Shown piece by piece: positions 32,962-41,115 of a stretch of 55,777 nucleotides of DNA. Where the stretch lies: assembly GCA_910575615.1 (NCBI GenBank), contig CAJTEX010000019.1, positions 1 through 55,777 of the forward strand. Reading direction: 5' to 3'. Positions within the stretch are counted from its first letter, which is position 1; every line of letters starts with the position of its first letter. A program made the translations under genes and the position numbers. The notes under the pieces are model-generated. The model worked only from the letters and a program-made list of their open reading frames with translations. It had not been told where the DNA came from and did not search any database. Origin of the DNA: Bacteroidales bacterium (lineage in GTDB: Bacteria; Bacteroidota; Bacteroidia; Bacteroidales; Muribaculaceae).

Positions 32962-33552
32962 ATGAGAATCATCATCATCACATCCCCCGCCGCCGTCGAT
33001 GGGGAAACCGCATCCATATGCCGGTTGCTCGACAGCGGCGTGATTGACCGTCTCCACCTGCGCAAGCCTGCGATGACCCAGGAGGAGACGCGCCTTCTGA
33101 TAGAGCGGATTCCTGAGCGGCTTTACCCCGCCATCTCCATCCACGACCACCATCACCTCGCCGCTGAATACGGCCTGGGGGGCATCCATCTCAACAGCCG
33201 CAATCCCTCAATTCCCGGCGACGGCTTCCGGGGGATGACGAGCCGGTCGTGTCATTCGGTCGAGGAGGTGAAGAAGGCGTTGCTTCTCGACAAAGCCGAT
33301 TATTGTTTCCTTAGCCCGCTGTTTGACAGTGTCTCCAAGCGGGGCCACAAAGGGACAATCGGCGAAACGGAATGCCATACCCTCTCCTCAGATGGGCTGC
33401 TGACCGAGAGGGTAATCCCCCTCTCGGGAATCACTCCGGAAAGGCTGCCGGAGGTGGCGCGGCTCGGGTTCAATGGGGCGGCGATTCTCGGGGCGGCATG
33501 GGAAGCGGATTCGATTGATGATTTCATAAACAGGCTAAAAAAATTCAAATGA
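32962..33552 (+). CDS. TenI/ThiE-like protein, probable thiazole tautomerase
   Basis: 196 residues of the ThiE/TenI TIM-barrel family, more divergent than the next gene. Motifs are RLHLRKPAM, GIHLNSRNP and the phosphate loop SPLFDSVSKRGHKG. It lacks the full ThiE set (QLRxK, GPxxxTxTK). In Bacillus subtilis TenI aromatises the thiazole made by ThiG, which fits a gene next to thiS, thiE and thiG. A second thiamine-phosphate synthase is the alternative. It overlaps thiE by 4 bases (ATGA). Confidence 0.8.
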   Translation: MRIIIITSPAAVDGETASICRLLDSGVIDRLHLRKPAMTQEETRLLIERIPERLYPAISIHDHHHLAAEYGLGGIHLNSRNPSIPGDGFRGMTSRSCHSVEEVKKALLLDKADYCFLSPLFDSVSKRGHKGTIGETECHTLSSDGLLTERVIPLSGITPERLPEVARLGFNGAAILGAAWEADSIDDFINRLKKFK

Positions 33553-34232
33553 ACAGCATAATCACACCTGACGGACTCTCGCTCAGCGGATTCAGGCTCC
33601 AGTTCATCACAAACGGCGACTCGGCGCAGGAACACCTTGAAGGGGCTGAAGCCGCACTGCGTGGCGGATGCAGATGGGTGCAGCTCCGGATGAAAGGGGC
33701 CACGCCCGAGATGATTGTCGAGACGGGCCGCAAACTGCGTCGTCTCGCCGACCTCCACGGCCACGCGACTTTCATACTTGACGACCATGCCGAACTTGTA
33801 GTCGAGACGGGGGCCGACGGCGTACATCTGGGCAAAAACGACATGTCGCCTGATGAAGCCCGGAAAATCCTCGGCCCTGACAAGATAATCGGCTCGACAG
33901 CCAACTGTCTCGACGACATAAGGCTCGCGGCAAGTCGCGGGGCCGACTATATAGGCCTGGGGCCTTTCCGCTTCACGACCACGAAGAGAAACCTCAGCCC
34001 TCTGCTTGGGCTTGAGGGCTACCGCACGATTCTGGCCGGATGCCGCCGCGAGGGAATCACCCTCCCGGTGGTGGCAATCGGGGGAATCACCCTCGGCGAC
34101 ATATCCCCCATACTCGCGACCGGCGTGGCGGGTGTGGCCGTCAGCGGAGCGATACTAAACGCCGTCTCGCCGCAATCGGAGGCCTCGGCCTGGATAAAAA
34201 GATTAGAAAACCCCACAACCTCACATATATGA
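33549..34232 (+). CDS. thiE: Thiamine-phosphate synthase
   Basis: 227 residues joining HMP diphosphate and thiazole phosphate to thiamine phosphate. Motifs are complete: RWVQLRMKG, the FILDDHAEL strand, [10 protein letters not shown], the active loop [11 protein letters not shown], and [11 protein letters not shown] at the C-terminal phosphate site. Length is typical. It overlaps the TenI-like gene at its start and thiG at its end, each by 4 bases, indicating tight coupling. Confidence 0.94.
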   Translation: MNSIITPDGLSLSGFRLQFITNGDSAQEHLEGAEAALRGGCRWVQLRMKGATPEMIVETGRKLRRLADLHGHATFILDDHAELVVETGADGVHLGKNDMSPDEARKILGPDKIIGSTANCLDDIRLAASRGADYIGLGPFRFTTTKRNLSPLLGLEGYRTILAGCRREGITLPVVAIGGITLGDISPILATGVAGVAVSGAILNAVSPQSEASAWIKRLENPTTSHI

Positions 34233-34996
34233 AACCACTGATTATCGGAGGCCGCGAATTTTCATCGCGCCTCTTCGTCGGAACCGGAAAGTTCCAGTCA
34301 AACAAAATCATGCAGGAGGCCATCATCGCGTCAGGCACGGAGATGGTCACTGTGGCCCTCAAAAGGGTCGACATGTCAAATCCGGCCGACGACCTGATGG
34401 CCCATATCAAGGCCGACCATATCTGCCTGCTCCCCAACACGTCGGGGGTGCGCAACGCCAAGGAGGCTGTCCTCGCCGCCCAGCTCGCCCGCGAGGCGTT
34501 TGAGACAGATTTCATCAAGCTCGAGATACATCCCGACCCGAAATACCTGCTCCCCGACCCGGTGGAGACTCTGAAAGCCACCGAGGAGCTGGCCAGGCTG
34601 GGGTTCGTGGTGCTTCCCTACATTCAGGCCGACCCAGTCCTCTGCAAGCTGCTTGAGGAGGCGGGGACAGCCGCCGTCATGCCATTGGGCTCACCCATCG
34701 GCACAAACAAGGGTATAGTCACACGCGACCTGATTGAAATCATCATCGAGGAGAGCCGGGTGCCGGTGGTTGTCGACGCGGGCCTTGGCGCGCCATCCCA
34801 TGCGGCCGAGGCCATGGAGATGGGAGCCGACGCGGTGCTGGTCAACACGGCGATAGCTGTCGCCGGAGACCCTGTGGCAATGGCCCGCGCGTTCGGCAAG
34901 GCCGTGGAGGCAGGTCGCGAGGCATTCGAGGCCGGACTGGGAGCCAGAAGCCGCATGGCTGTCGCGAGCAGTCCGCTTACATCTTTCCTTGACTGA
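34229..34996 (+). CDS. thiG: Thiazole synthase ThiG
   Basis: 255 residues from the ATG at 34229 ([22 protein letters not shown]). The frame is open further upstream inside thiE, but homology starts here. Motifs are [48 protein letters not shown] and [23 protein letters not shown]. ThiG condenses deoxyxylulose phosphate, dehydroglycine and ThiS-thiocarboxylate into the thiazole. It works with ThiH, the next gene, 14 bases on. Confidence 0.96.
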   Translation: MKPLIIGGREFSSRLFVGTGKFQSNKIMQEAIIASGTEMVTVALKRVDMSNPADDLMAHIKADHICLLPNTSGVRNAKEAVLAAQLAREAFETDFIKLEIHPDPKYLLPDPVETLKATEELARLGFVVLPYIQADPVLCKLLEEAGTAAVMPLGSPIGTNKGIVTRDLIEIIIEESRVPVVVDAGLGAPSHAAEAMEMGADAVLVNTAIAVAGDPVAMARAFGKAVEAGREAFEAGLGARSRMAVASSPLTSFLD

Positions 34997-35010
34997 AAAA
35001 TCATCAAGAC

Positions 35011-36120
35011 ATGTTTTCAGAAGAACTGAAAAATCACGACTGGGAGGAGACGACAGCGGCGATAATGTCGAAGACAGCCGCCGATGTGGAGACAGCGCTG
35101 TCGAGGAAACACCCCGGAATCGATGACTTCATAGCGTTGATTTCCCCGGCGGCCGCTCCATATCTGGAGACAATGGCACGGATGAGCCGCGAGCTGACGT
35201 TGAAACGGTTCGGCAAGACCATATCGCTTTACATCCCCCTGTATATCACAAACGCCTGCACCAACTCGTGTGTCTACTGCGGCTTCAACCGCCACAACCA
35301 GTTTCCGCGCGTGGTTCTCACCCCGGAGCAGATTGAGGATGAGTGCAAGGCGATACGCCGCCTGGGGCCGTTTGAAAACCTGCTGATTGTCACCGGGGAA
35401 CACCCGAAACTGGCCGGCACCGACTATCTGGAGGAGGCGTTGCGGGTATGCCGCCCTTACTTCAGCAACCTCACCATCGAGGTGATGCCGCTGCCCTCTG
35501 AGGATTACCTGCGCCTGACCCGCTCGGGGCTGAACGGGGTGGTCTGTTTCCAGGAGACATACCACCGCGACCGCTACAAGGTGTATCATCCGGCGGGCAT
35601 GAAATCCAATTTTGAATGGAGGCTCGACGGATACGACCGCATGGGTCAGGCGGGAGTGCATAAAATCGGCATGGGAGTGCTTATCGGACTTGAAGACTGG
35701 CGCACTGACGTGACGATGATGGCCCGTCACCTGAAATACCTGCGCAAACGATACTGGCAGACCAGGTTCAGCGTGAATTTCCCCCGCATGCGTCCGTCGG
35801 AAAGCGGTTTCCAGCCCAATGTGGTGATGTCTGACCGCGAACTGGCGCAGCTGACATTCGCTTTCCGCATATTCGACAACGATGTCGACATCTCATACTC
35901 AACCAGGGAATCTCCCTCGCTGCGCGACAACATGATGTCGCTCGGGGTCACATCCATGAGCGCCGGCAGCAAGACTGATCCGGGTGGCTACCACACCTAT
36001 CCGCAGGCTCTGGAGCAGTTTGCGGTCAGTGACGAACGTAGCCCCGGCGAAGTTGCCGAGGCAATACGCGGCCTCGGTTATGAGGCGGTGTGGAAAGACT
36101 GGGACAAGATTTTCGACTGA
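35011..36120 (+). CDS. thiH: 2-iminoacetate synthase ThiH (radical SAM)
   Basis: 369 residues. The radical SAM cluster motif C-x3-C-x2-C is in NACTNSCVYCGFN (about 87-99). Downstream blocks are VTGEHPKLAG, EVMPLPSEDY, VCFQETYH and RPSESGFQPN. ThiH splits tyrosine to dehydroglycine and p-cresol, the oxygen-independent route, which fits an anaerobe. Length is normal. thiF follows after 5 bases. Confidence 0.96.
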   Translation: MFSEELKNHDWEETTAAIMSKTAADVETALSRKHPGIDDFIALISPAAAPYLETMARMSRELTLKRFGKTISLYIPLYITNACTNSCVYCGFNRHNQFPRVVLTPEQIEDECKAIRRLGPFENLLIVTGEHPKLAGTDYLEEALRVCRPYFSNLTIEVMPLPSEDYLRLTRSGLNGVVCFQETYHRDRYKVYHPAGMKSNFEWRLDGYDRMGQAGVHKIGMGVLIGLEDWRTDVTMMARHLKYLRKRYWQTRFSVNFPRMRPSESGFQPNVVMSDRELAQLTFAFRIFDNDVDISYSTRESPSLRDNMMSLGVTSMSAGSKTDPGGYHTYPQALEQFAVSDERSPGEVAEAIRGLGYEAVWKDWDKIFD

Positions 36121-36125
36121 AAGCC

Positions 36126-36842
36126 ATGAACACCAACCAACATATCGACCTCCGACGCTATTCCCGCCAGACGATGCTGGCCGAAATCGGAGAGGAGGGG
36201 CAACGCAGGTTGCTCGCCTCATCAGTGCTGATTGTCGGTCTGGGAGGACTTGGGGCGGCTGTGGCCACCTACCTCACGGGGGCCGGGGTGGGCCGCATAG
36301 GCCTGTGTGACCCCGACCGGGTGTCGCTATCCAACCTGCAGCGGCAGGTGCTGTACACCGAGCAGCAGATAGGCATGCCTAAAGTCGAGGAAGCCGCCCG
36401 CCGGCTCGGCTCGCAGTCGTCATCCACCCGATTTGACCTACATCCCGATGGCCTGACAGAGGAAAACGGGGAGACACTGGCCGCGGGCTATGACCTGCTT
36501 GTCGACTGCACCGACAATTTCGCCACCCGGTATCTCATCGATGACATATGCCACAGGCTCGGAAAACCTTGGGTCTACGGCTCCATCGGCGAGTTCCGGG
36601 GCCAGGTGGCGGTGATGAACCATCTGAATGGCCGACGCTACGCCGACCTGTATCCCGACCGCGAAGCGCTGTGTGCTCTCCCACACAAGACCGCCGGGGT
36701 GATAGGGGCTGTGCCGGGGGTAATCGGAGCTATGGAGGCATCCGAGGCCCTCAAACTCCTCGCCGGCTTCGGCAACCCGCTCGACGGCAAACTGTTCTCG
36801 ATAGACCTGCTTACTCTCTCCACTTTAATCATTGAATTCTAA
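36126..36842 (+). CDS. thiF: ThiS adenylyltransferase ThiF (MoeB/E1-like)
   Basis: 238 residues from ATG 36126 (MNTNQHIDLRRYSRQTML). E1-like motifs are VLIVGLGGLGAAVATYL (ATP site), DPDRVSLSNLQRQVLY and DCTDNFATRYL. The enzyme adenylates the C-terminal glycine of ThiS. No paired CxxC zinc motifs are visible; the only cysteines are GLCDPD, VDCTDN, DICHRL and EALCAL. It therefore lacks the zinc site of the E. coli protein. Confidence in the family is high, and the operon position supports the ThiS partner. Confidence 0.92.
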   Translation: MNTNQHIDLRRYSRQTMLAEIGEEGQRRLLASSVLIVGLGGLGAAVATYLTGAGVGRIGLCDPDRVSLSNLQRQVLYTEQQIGMPKVEEAARRLGSQSSSTRFDLHPDGLTEENGETLAAGYDLLVDCTDNFATRYLIDDICHRLGKPWVYGSIGEFRGQVAVMNHLNGRRYADLYPDREALCALPHKTAGVIGAVPGVIGAMEASEALKLLAGFGNPLDGKLFSIDLLTLSTLIIEF

Positions 36843-36861
36843 ACCCCTAACAATTTCTGTC

Positions 36862-37509
36862 ATGACAAAATGGAGCCAAGAGGCGTGGCAGACCGCCCTC
36901 CCCCTCTACAACCAGATACTCCAGTTGCCTTTCATCAAGGAGCTTATCGCCGGCACCCTGCCGCGCGAGGTCTTCAACCGTTATCTCCAGCAGGACGCGC
37001 TCTACATAGAGAATTATTCGCGTGTGCTGGCCAACATCGCCTCTCGCCTGCCTGAGATCGACCAGGTGGCCTCGTTTCTCGACTTCGCCAAGGATGGTGT
37101 GGCGGTAGAGGAGGAGATGCACAAATCCTATCTGGCCGACACTGACATGAGCCTGGTGGAGAAAAGCCCTGCATGCCTGCTCTATTGCTCGATACTGTCT
37201 ACACAGGCCACCGCCCCTGTCGAGGTGGCCGCCGCAGCCATCCTCCCCTGCTTCTGGGTCTACCACGAGGTTGGAAAGCATATAAAAGCCAATGCCACAG
37301 ACGACAACCCTTACCGGAAATGGATTGACACCTACGACAACCCCTGGTTTGACAAATCCAACTCCCGCGCCATCGAGATATGCGACCGGCTGGCCGAAAA
37401 GACATCCCCCGATGTCAGGAAGGCCATGACCGACATATATTTCACCTGTACCCGTATGGAATGGATGTTCTGGGAGAGCGCATACAGCGGGGAGGGCTGG
37501 AAGATATGA
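36862..37509 (+). CDS. tenA: TenA-family aminopyrimidine hydrolase (thiaminase II)
   Basis: 215 residues from ATG 36862 (MTKWSQEAWQTALPLYNQ). Typical blocks are FNRYLQQDALYIENYSRVLA, the catalytic-Cys region LPCFWVYHEVG and the C-terminal CTRMEWMFWESAY with the acidic residue. TenA hydrolyses aminomethyl-HMP from degraded thiamine to HMP for salvage. Since thiC is absent from the operon, this may be an important HMP source. It overlaps thiD by 4 bases. Confidence 0.93.
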   Translation: MTKWSQEAWQTALPLYNQILQLPFIKELIAGTLPREVFNRYLQQDALYIENYSRVLANIASRLPEIDQVASFLDFAKDGVAVEEEMHKSYLADTDMSLVEKSPACLLYCSILSTQATAPVEVAAAAILPCFWVYHEVGKHIKANATDDNPYRKWIDTYDNPWFDKSNSRAIEICDRLAEKTSPDVRKAMTDIYFTCTRMEWMFWESAYSGEGWKI

Positions 37510-38327
37510 AAAGCTACCGGCGCTGTCTCTCGATAGCCGGGAGCGACCCCAGCGGAGGCGCGGGACTGCAGGCCGACCTCAAGACCTTCTCGGCGCTCGG
37601 ATGCTACGGTATGACGGCCGTGGTGGCGGTGGTCGACGAGAACACGGTCGGGGTGACCGGCGTGCATCCCGTTCCGGTGGATTTTGTCACGGGGCAAATC
37701 CGTTCATGTCTCGACGACATCGGTGCTGACGCGATAAAAATCGGTATGCTCCACAGCGCGGAGCTGATTCTGGCCGTGCGCGACACCCTGCGTGAATATC
37801 CGGTGGGCGACATCGTCCTTGACCCGGTGATGGTGGCCACATCAGGCGACCCTCTGCTGCGCGAGGATGCCATCGCCACATTGCGCGACGAGCTAATCCC
37901 ACACGCAAGGATAATAACCCCCAACATCCCGGAGGCCGAGATTCTGCTGGGGCGGAGCCTTTCTGCCAATTACGAGCTGCCCGAGGCCGCCCGCCAGCTC
38001 TCGCAAGGCGGGAAAGTGTCGGTGTTCCTGAAGGCGGGGCACCTCGACGGTGATTCGCTTACCGACATCGTTTATGACGCGGAGACCGACACCATCCACC
38101 GCATGGAGTCGCCCAGGATTGACACCGTCAACACCCACGGCACCGGCTGCACGCTCTCCTCGGCCATCACCTCATACCTCGCCCTGCGACATCCGCTGCC
38201 TGAGGCCTGCCGCCTGGCCAAGGATTACATCTCGGCCGCGATACGCGACGGGGCCGGCTACCTCATCGGCCACGGTCACGGCCCTGTCAACCATTTCCAT
38301 TCCCTCTGGCCCAAAAAGACCTTCTGA
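37506..38327 (+). CDS. thiD: HMP/HMP-phosphate kinase ThiD
   Basis: 273 residues from ATG 37506 (MKSYRRCLSIAGSDPSGGAG). Ribokinase-fold motifs are SIAGSDPSGGAGLQADLKTF, GCYGMTAVVAV, DPVMVATSGD, TPNIPEAEILLG and the catalytic NTHGTGCTLSSAI. It phosphorylates HMP twice to HMP-PP, the pyrimidine substrate of ThiE. It is the last gene of the thi operon and ends before a hairpin shared with the convergent pgm gene. Confidence 0.96.
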   Translation: MKSYRRCLSIAGSDPSGGAGLQADLKTFSALGCYGMTAVVAVVDENTVGVTGVHPVPVDFVTGQIRSCLDDIGADAIKIGMLHSAELILAVRDTLREYPVGDIVLDPVMVATSGDPLLREDAIATLRDELIPHARIITPNIPEAEILLGRSLSANYELPEAARQLSQGGKVSVFLKAGHLDGDSLTDIVYDAETDTIHRMESPRIDTVNTHGTGCTLSSAITSYLALRHPLPEACRLAKDYISAAIRDGAGYLIGHGHGPVNHFHSLWPKKTF

Positions 38328-38354
38328 AAACTCTCTGCCACATCATACACACAA

Positions 38355-38410
38355 CCGCGGGTTGACATCGGAGTTCCCCACATCGGGGTCATCCGGGTGT
38401 CAACCCGCGG
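38355..38410. terminator. Nested hairpin between thiD and pgm
   Basis: CCGCGGGTTGACA (38355-38367) pairs perfectly with TGTCAACCCGCGG (38398-38410). The 30-base loop contains a second CCCC/GGGG hairpin. It lies between convergent stops. A classic U-tract is missing, so a bidirectional intrinsic terminator is likely but not certain. Confidence 0.6.
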
Positions 38411-38433
38411 ATTATAGTCTATGAACGGTATTG

Positions 38434-40182
38434 TCAGATGCCGAGGTCTTTGCGCACAGCCTCGATCTTGGCCTTGGCTGCCTCTTCGGCCTTGTGGTAG
38501 TCGGCGCGGGCCTTCATCTCACCGCGAACCTCAATGTAGAATTTGATTTTGGGCTCGGTACCTGAGGGACGAACCGAAATCTTCGAGCCATCCTCGGTGA
38601 AGTACTGGAGCACGTTGGAGGTGGTGGGGAAATCGAGTTTCTTGACCTCGTTGCACTTCAGGCAGGTCTCGTTGAGGGTCAGGTAATCCTTGACACAAAC
38701 CACGGGGCTGCCGGCGATGCTCTTGGGAGGATTCTCGCGGAAGTTCTTCATCATGGCCTGGATTTCGTCAGCACCCGACTTGCCGGGACGTACCACGGAG
38801 ATTCCAAGCTCGTGGGAATATCCATACTTGACGTAGATGTCCTGGAGCATCTCCATGAACGAGAGTCCGTTCTCCTTGGCCCATGCAAGGGTCTCGGCCA
38901 TCAGGGAGATGGCGGAAACGGAGTCTTTGTCGCGGCAGAATGTCTCGGCCAGGAATCCGTATGACTCCTCGCCGCCACCGAGGTAGCGGGCTGCCTGCTC
39001 GTTGTCGCGGATCACGGAGGCAATCCACTTGAAGCCGGTGTAGCAGTCATACATCTTGATGTTGTTGGCGTCGGCGATGCGCTTGATGGTCTCGGTGGTG
39101 ACGATTGTCTTTACCACATACTCGTTGCCGGTGAGCTTGCCCAGCTCGGCGTTGCGGGTCATCAGGTAGTTGAGGAGCACCAGCACAATCTGGTTGCCGT
39201 TGACCAGCACATACTCGCCATCGGTGTCGCGGATGACGCAACCGATGCGGTCGGCGTCGGGGTCGGAAGCGACAACGAGGTCGGCCTCAACCTCTTTTGC
39301 CTTGGCCACAGCCATGGCCATCGCAGAGGCGTTCTCGGGGTTGGGAGACTCCACGGTGGGGAAATCGCCCGAGGGGATGTCCTGTTCGGGAACGTGTATG
39401 ATGTTGGTGAAACCGTAGTTGCGGAGCGAGTCGGGGACGAGCTTCACGCCGGTGCCGTGAATCGGGGTGTAGACGATCTTGAGGTCTTTGTGGCGCTCGA
39501 TGACATCGGGAGAGAGTGAAAGCTCCTTGATGGCGGCCAGGAACTTGTTGTCAATCTCCTCGCCGATGATTTCAATCAGCTCGGGATTGCCCTGGAACTT
39601 GATGTCGCCCACCGACTTGATGGCGTTGACATGGTTGATGATGTTGACATCGTGGGGAGCGATGATTTGCGCGCCGTCGGCCCAGTATGCCTTGTAGCCG
39701 TTGTATTCCTTGGGGTTGTGTGAGGCGGTGATGTTTACGCCGCTCTGGCAGCCCAGCTCGCGGATGGCGAACGAAAGCTCGGGGGTGGGACGGAAGCTGT
39801 CGAAGAGGTATGCCTTGATGCCGTTGGCAGAGAAGATGTTGGCGACGATTTCGGCGAACTTGCGGGAGTTGTTGCGCACATCGTGGCCCACTGCCACTGA
39901 AATCTGGTCAAGGTCGGCGAACGCCTCCTTGAGGTAGTTGGCCAGACCCTGGGTGGCTGCGCCAACGGTGTAGATGTTCATGCGGTTGGTGCCCGGGCCC
40001 ATGATGCCGCGCAGACCACCTGTGCCGAATTCGAGGTCACGGTAGAATGCTTCAATCAGGGGAGTGGGGTCTTCGGCCTCGAGCATCTGCTTCACTTCAG
40101 CCCGGGTAACCTCGTCGTATTGCTCGGAGAGCCATACCTGGGCTCTCTCCTTGACGGTCTTTAGGAGTTCCTGGTTTTCCAT
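38434..40182 (-). CDS. Phosphoglucomutase/phosphomannomutase (alpha-D-phosphohexomutase)
   Basis: 582 residues. The four family motifs are present: phosphoserine loop ITASHNPKEYNG, metal loop DPDADRIG, sugar loop GGGEESYGF and C-terminal phosphate loop RPSGTEPKIKFY. GTGGLRGIMGPGTNRMN near the start is also diagnostic. It interconverts hexose 1- and 6-phosphates, feeding glycan and glycogen metabolism. Length matches the PgcA/ManB-like long form. A promoter lies about 75 bases upstream. Confidence 0.95.
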   Translation of the reverse strand: MENQELLKTVKERAQVWLSEQYDEVTRAEVKQMLEAEDPTPLIEAFYRDLEFGTGGLRGIMGPGTNRMNIYTVGAATQGLANYLKEAFADLDQISVAVGHDVRNNSRKFAEIVANIFSANGIKAYLFDSFRPTPELSFAIRELGCQSGVNITASHNPKEYNGYKAYWADGAQIIAPHDVNIINHVNAIKSVGDIKFQGNPELIEIIGEEIDNKFLAAIKELSLSPDVIERHKDLKIVYTPIHGTGVKLVPDSLRNYGFTNIIHVPEQDIPSGDFPTVESPNPENASAMAMAVAKAKEVEADLVVASDPDADRIGCVIRDTDGEYVLVNGNQIVLVLLNYLMTRNAELGKLTGNEYVVKTIVTTETIKRIADANNIKMYDCYTGFKWIASVIRDNEQAARYLGGGEESYGFLAETFCRDKDSVSAISLMAETLAWAKENGLSFMEMLQDIYVKYGYSHELGISVVRPGKSGADEIQAMMKNFRENPPKSIAGSPVVCVKDYLTLNETCLKCNEVKKLDFPTTSNVLQYFTEDGSKISVRPSGTEPKIKFYIEVRGEMKARADYHKAEEAAKAKIEAVRKDLGI

Positions 40183-40256
40183 TATTGTCTGATAGGGAGT
40201 GTTATGGTATTTGGTGTTGTTTTAAATTATCGTTGTTGCTTCAGGGCGTATCTCTG

Positions 40257-40288
40257 CAAAGTTAACAATTTAAGTTAAATTCACCAAG
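40257..40288 (-). promoter_or_regulatory. Promoter of the phosphohexomutase gene
   Basis: On the minus strand: -33 CTTG (40285-40288), 20-base spacer, -7 TAACTTTG (40257-40264). The -7 box is perfect and the -33 box is one base off. Confidence 0.65.
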
Positions 40289-40336
40289 CAATTCACCTTT
40301 TTTATCGGTTGCTTCCGGGTCACGCCGCATATGACG

Positions 40337-40379
40337 ACAGGGAGGCGCGACAATCCCGCAGGATGTCTCGCCTCCCTGT
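40337..40379 (-). terminator. Terminator after the DUF3332 gene
   Basis: ACAGGGAGGCG and GACA (40337-40352) pair with TGTC and CGCCTCCCTGT (40364-40379), one mismatch, 11-base loop. It lies 62 bases after the stop codon. Confidence 0.75.
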
Positions 40380-40440
40380 ATAACATCAGTGAGGTCATAA
40401 AAGTTTATGGAGGCCGAGTGCGCCCCCTTTCACGTCAGCC

Positions 40441-41001
40441 TCAGTTGCAGGCATACATGGCAGCAGCAGCAGAGGAAGCGACGGTCTGGCGGTAGGCCAT
40501 CATCCCCTGTTCTGAAAGCTCAACGAGCTGGGCACCGCCGTCGGGGGTCAGCATTTCCACATGGGTGTCATCGACGAAGGTCATGAACTTCACAGGCTCA
40601 GACCCATTGGCCGACGCGCTCCAGGAGTTTTCCTCGGCATCGAAATCGAGACGCACCACAGAGCCGTCATTCTCGGAGGTGATGGTGTAGCCTTTGCCGT
40701 CACAGTCAACGAGGTAACGGCCGTCAACGCCATCGATTACCGAACGTCCCTGGGCAACCGGATTGCTTCCGCTCCAGAACTCGATGGAGTTGAGCACCAG
40801 CAAGTCGGCAAGACCTGTCACCTCATACACGGGAAGAATCCAGAAACAGAAGAACACAAGCTCGTTGACAAACTTGTTGCCAATCTGCTTGTTCCAGCTG
40901 AGAAGCTTGTTGGAAAGGGCGAAAGAGCCGATACATGAGGTGAATGTGAAGGATGCCAGAAGTGTAAGCACCACTGCGACTGATAGATAACGTTTTCTCA
41001 T
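40441..41001 (-). CDS. DUF3332 lipoprotein
   Basis: 186 residues from the ATG at 41001 (MRKRYLSVAVVLTLLASFTFTSC). The lipobox ends at Cys23. The family-specific stretch follows: CIGSFALSNKLLSWNKQIG, NKFVNELVFFCFWILPVYEV, LLVLNSIEFWSG. DUF3332 proteins are envelope lipoproteins of unknown function, often one of several copies per genome. The middle segment is hydrophobic (about 45-75), so a membrane-embedded part is likely. The frame extends upstream to 41097, but the lipoprotein signal fixes the start at 41001. Confidence 0.9.
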   Translation of the reverse strand: MRKRYLSVAVVLTLLASFTFTSCIGSFALSNKLLSWNKQIGNKFVNELVFFCFWILPVYEVTGLADLLVLNSIEFWSGSNPVAQGRSVIDGVDGRYLVDCDGKGYTITSENDGSVVRLDFDAEENSWSASANGSEPVKFMTFVDDTHVEMLTPDGGAQLVELSEQGMMAYRQTVASSAAAAMYACN

Positions 41002-41115
41002 TGTTTCTTTATCTTGATTGTTAAGATGCTTGTTTACAAAAAATAGGAGAGGCAAGAGAGACAAGATTGAGGGGAAGCTCCCTGGAAAGGGTAACACGCC
41101 GGTAACGGCATAAGT

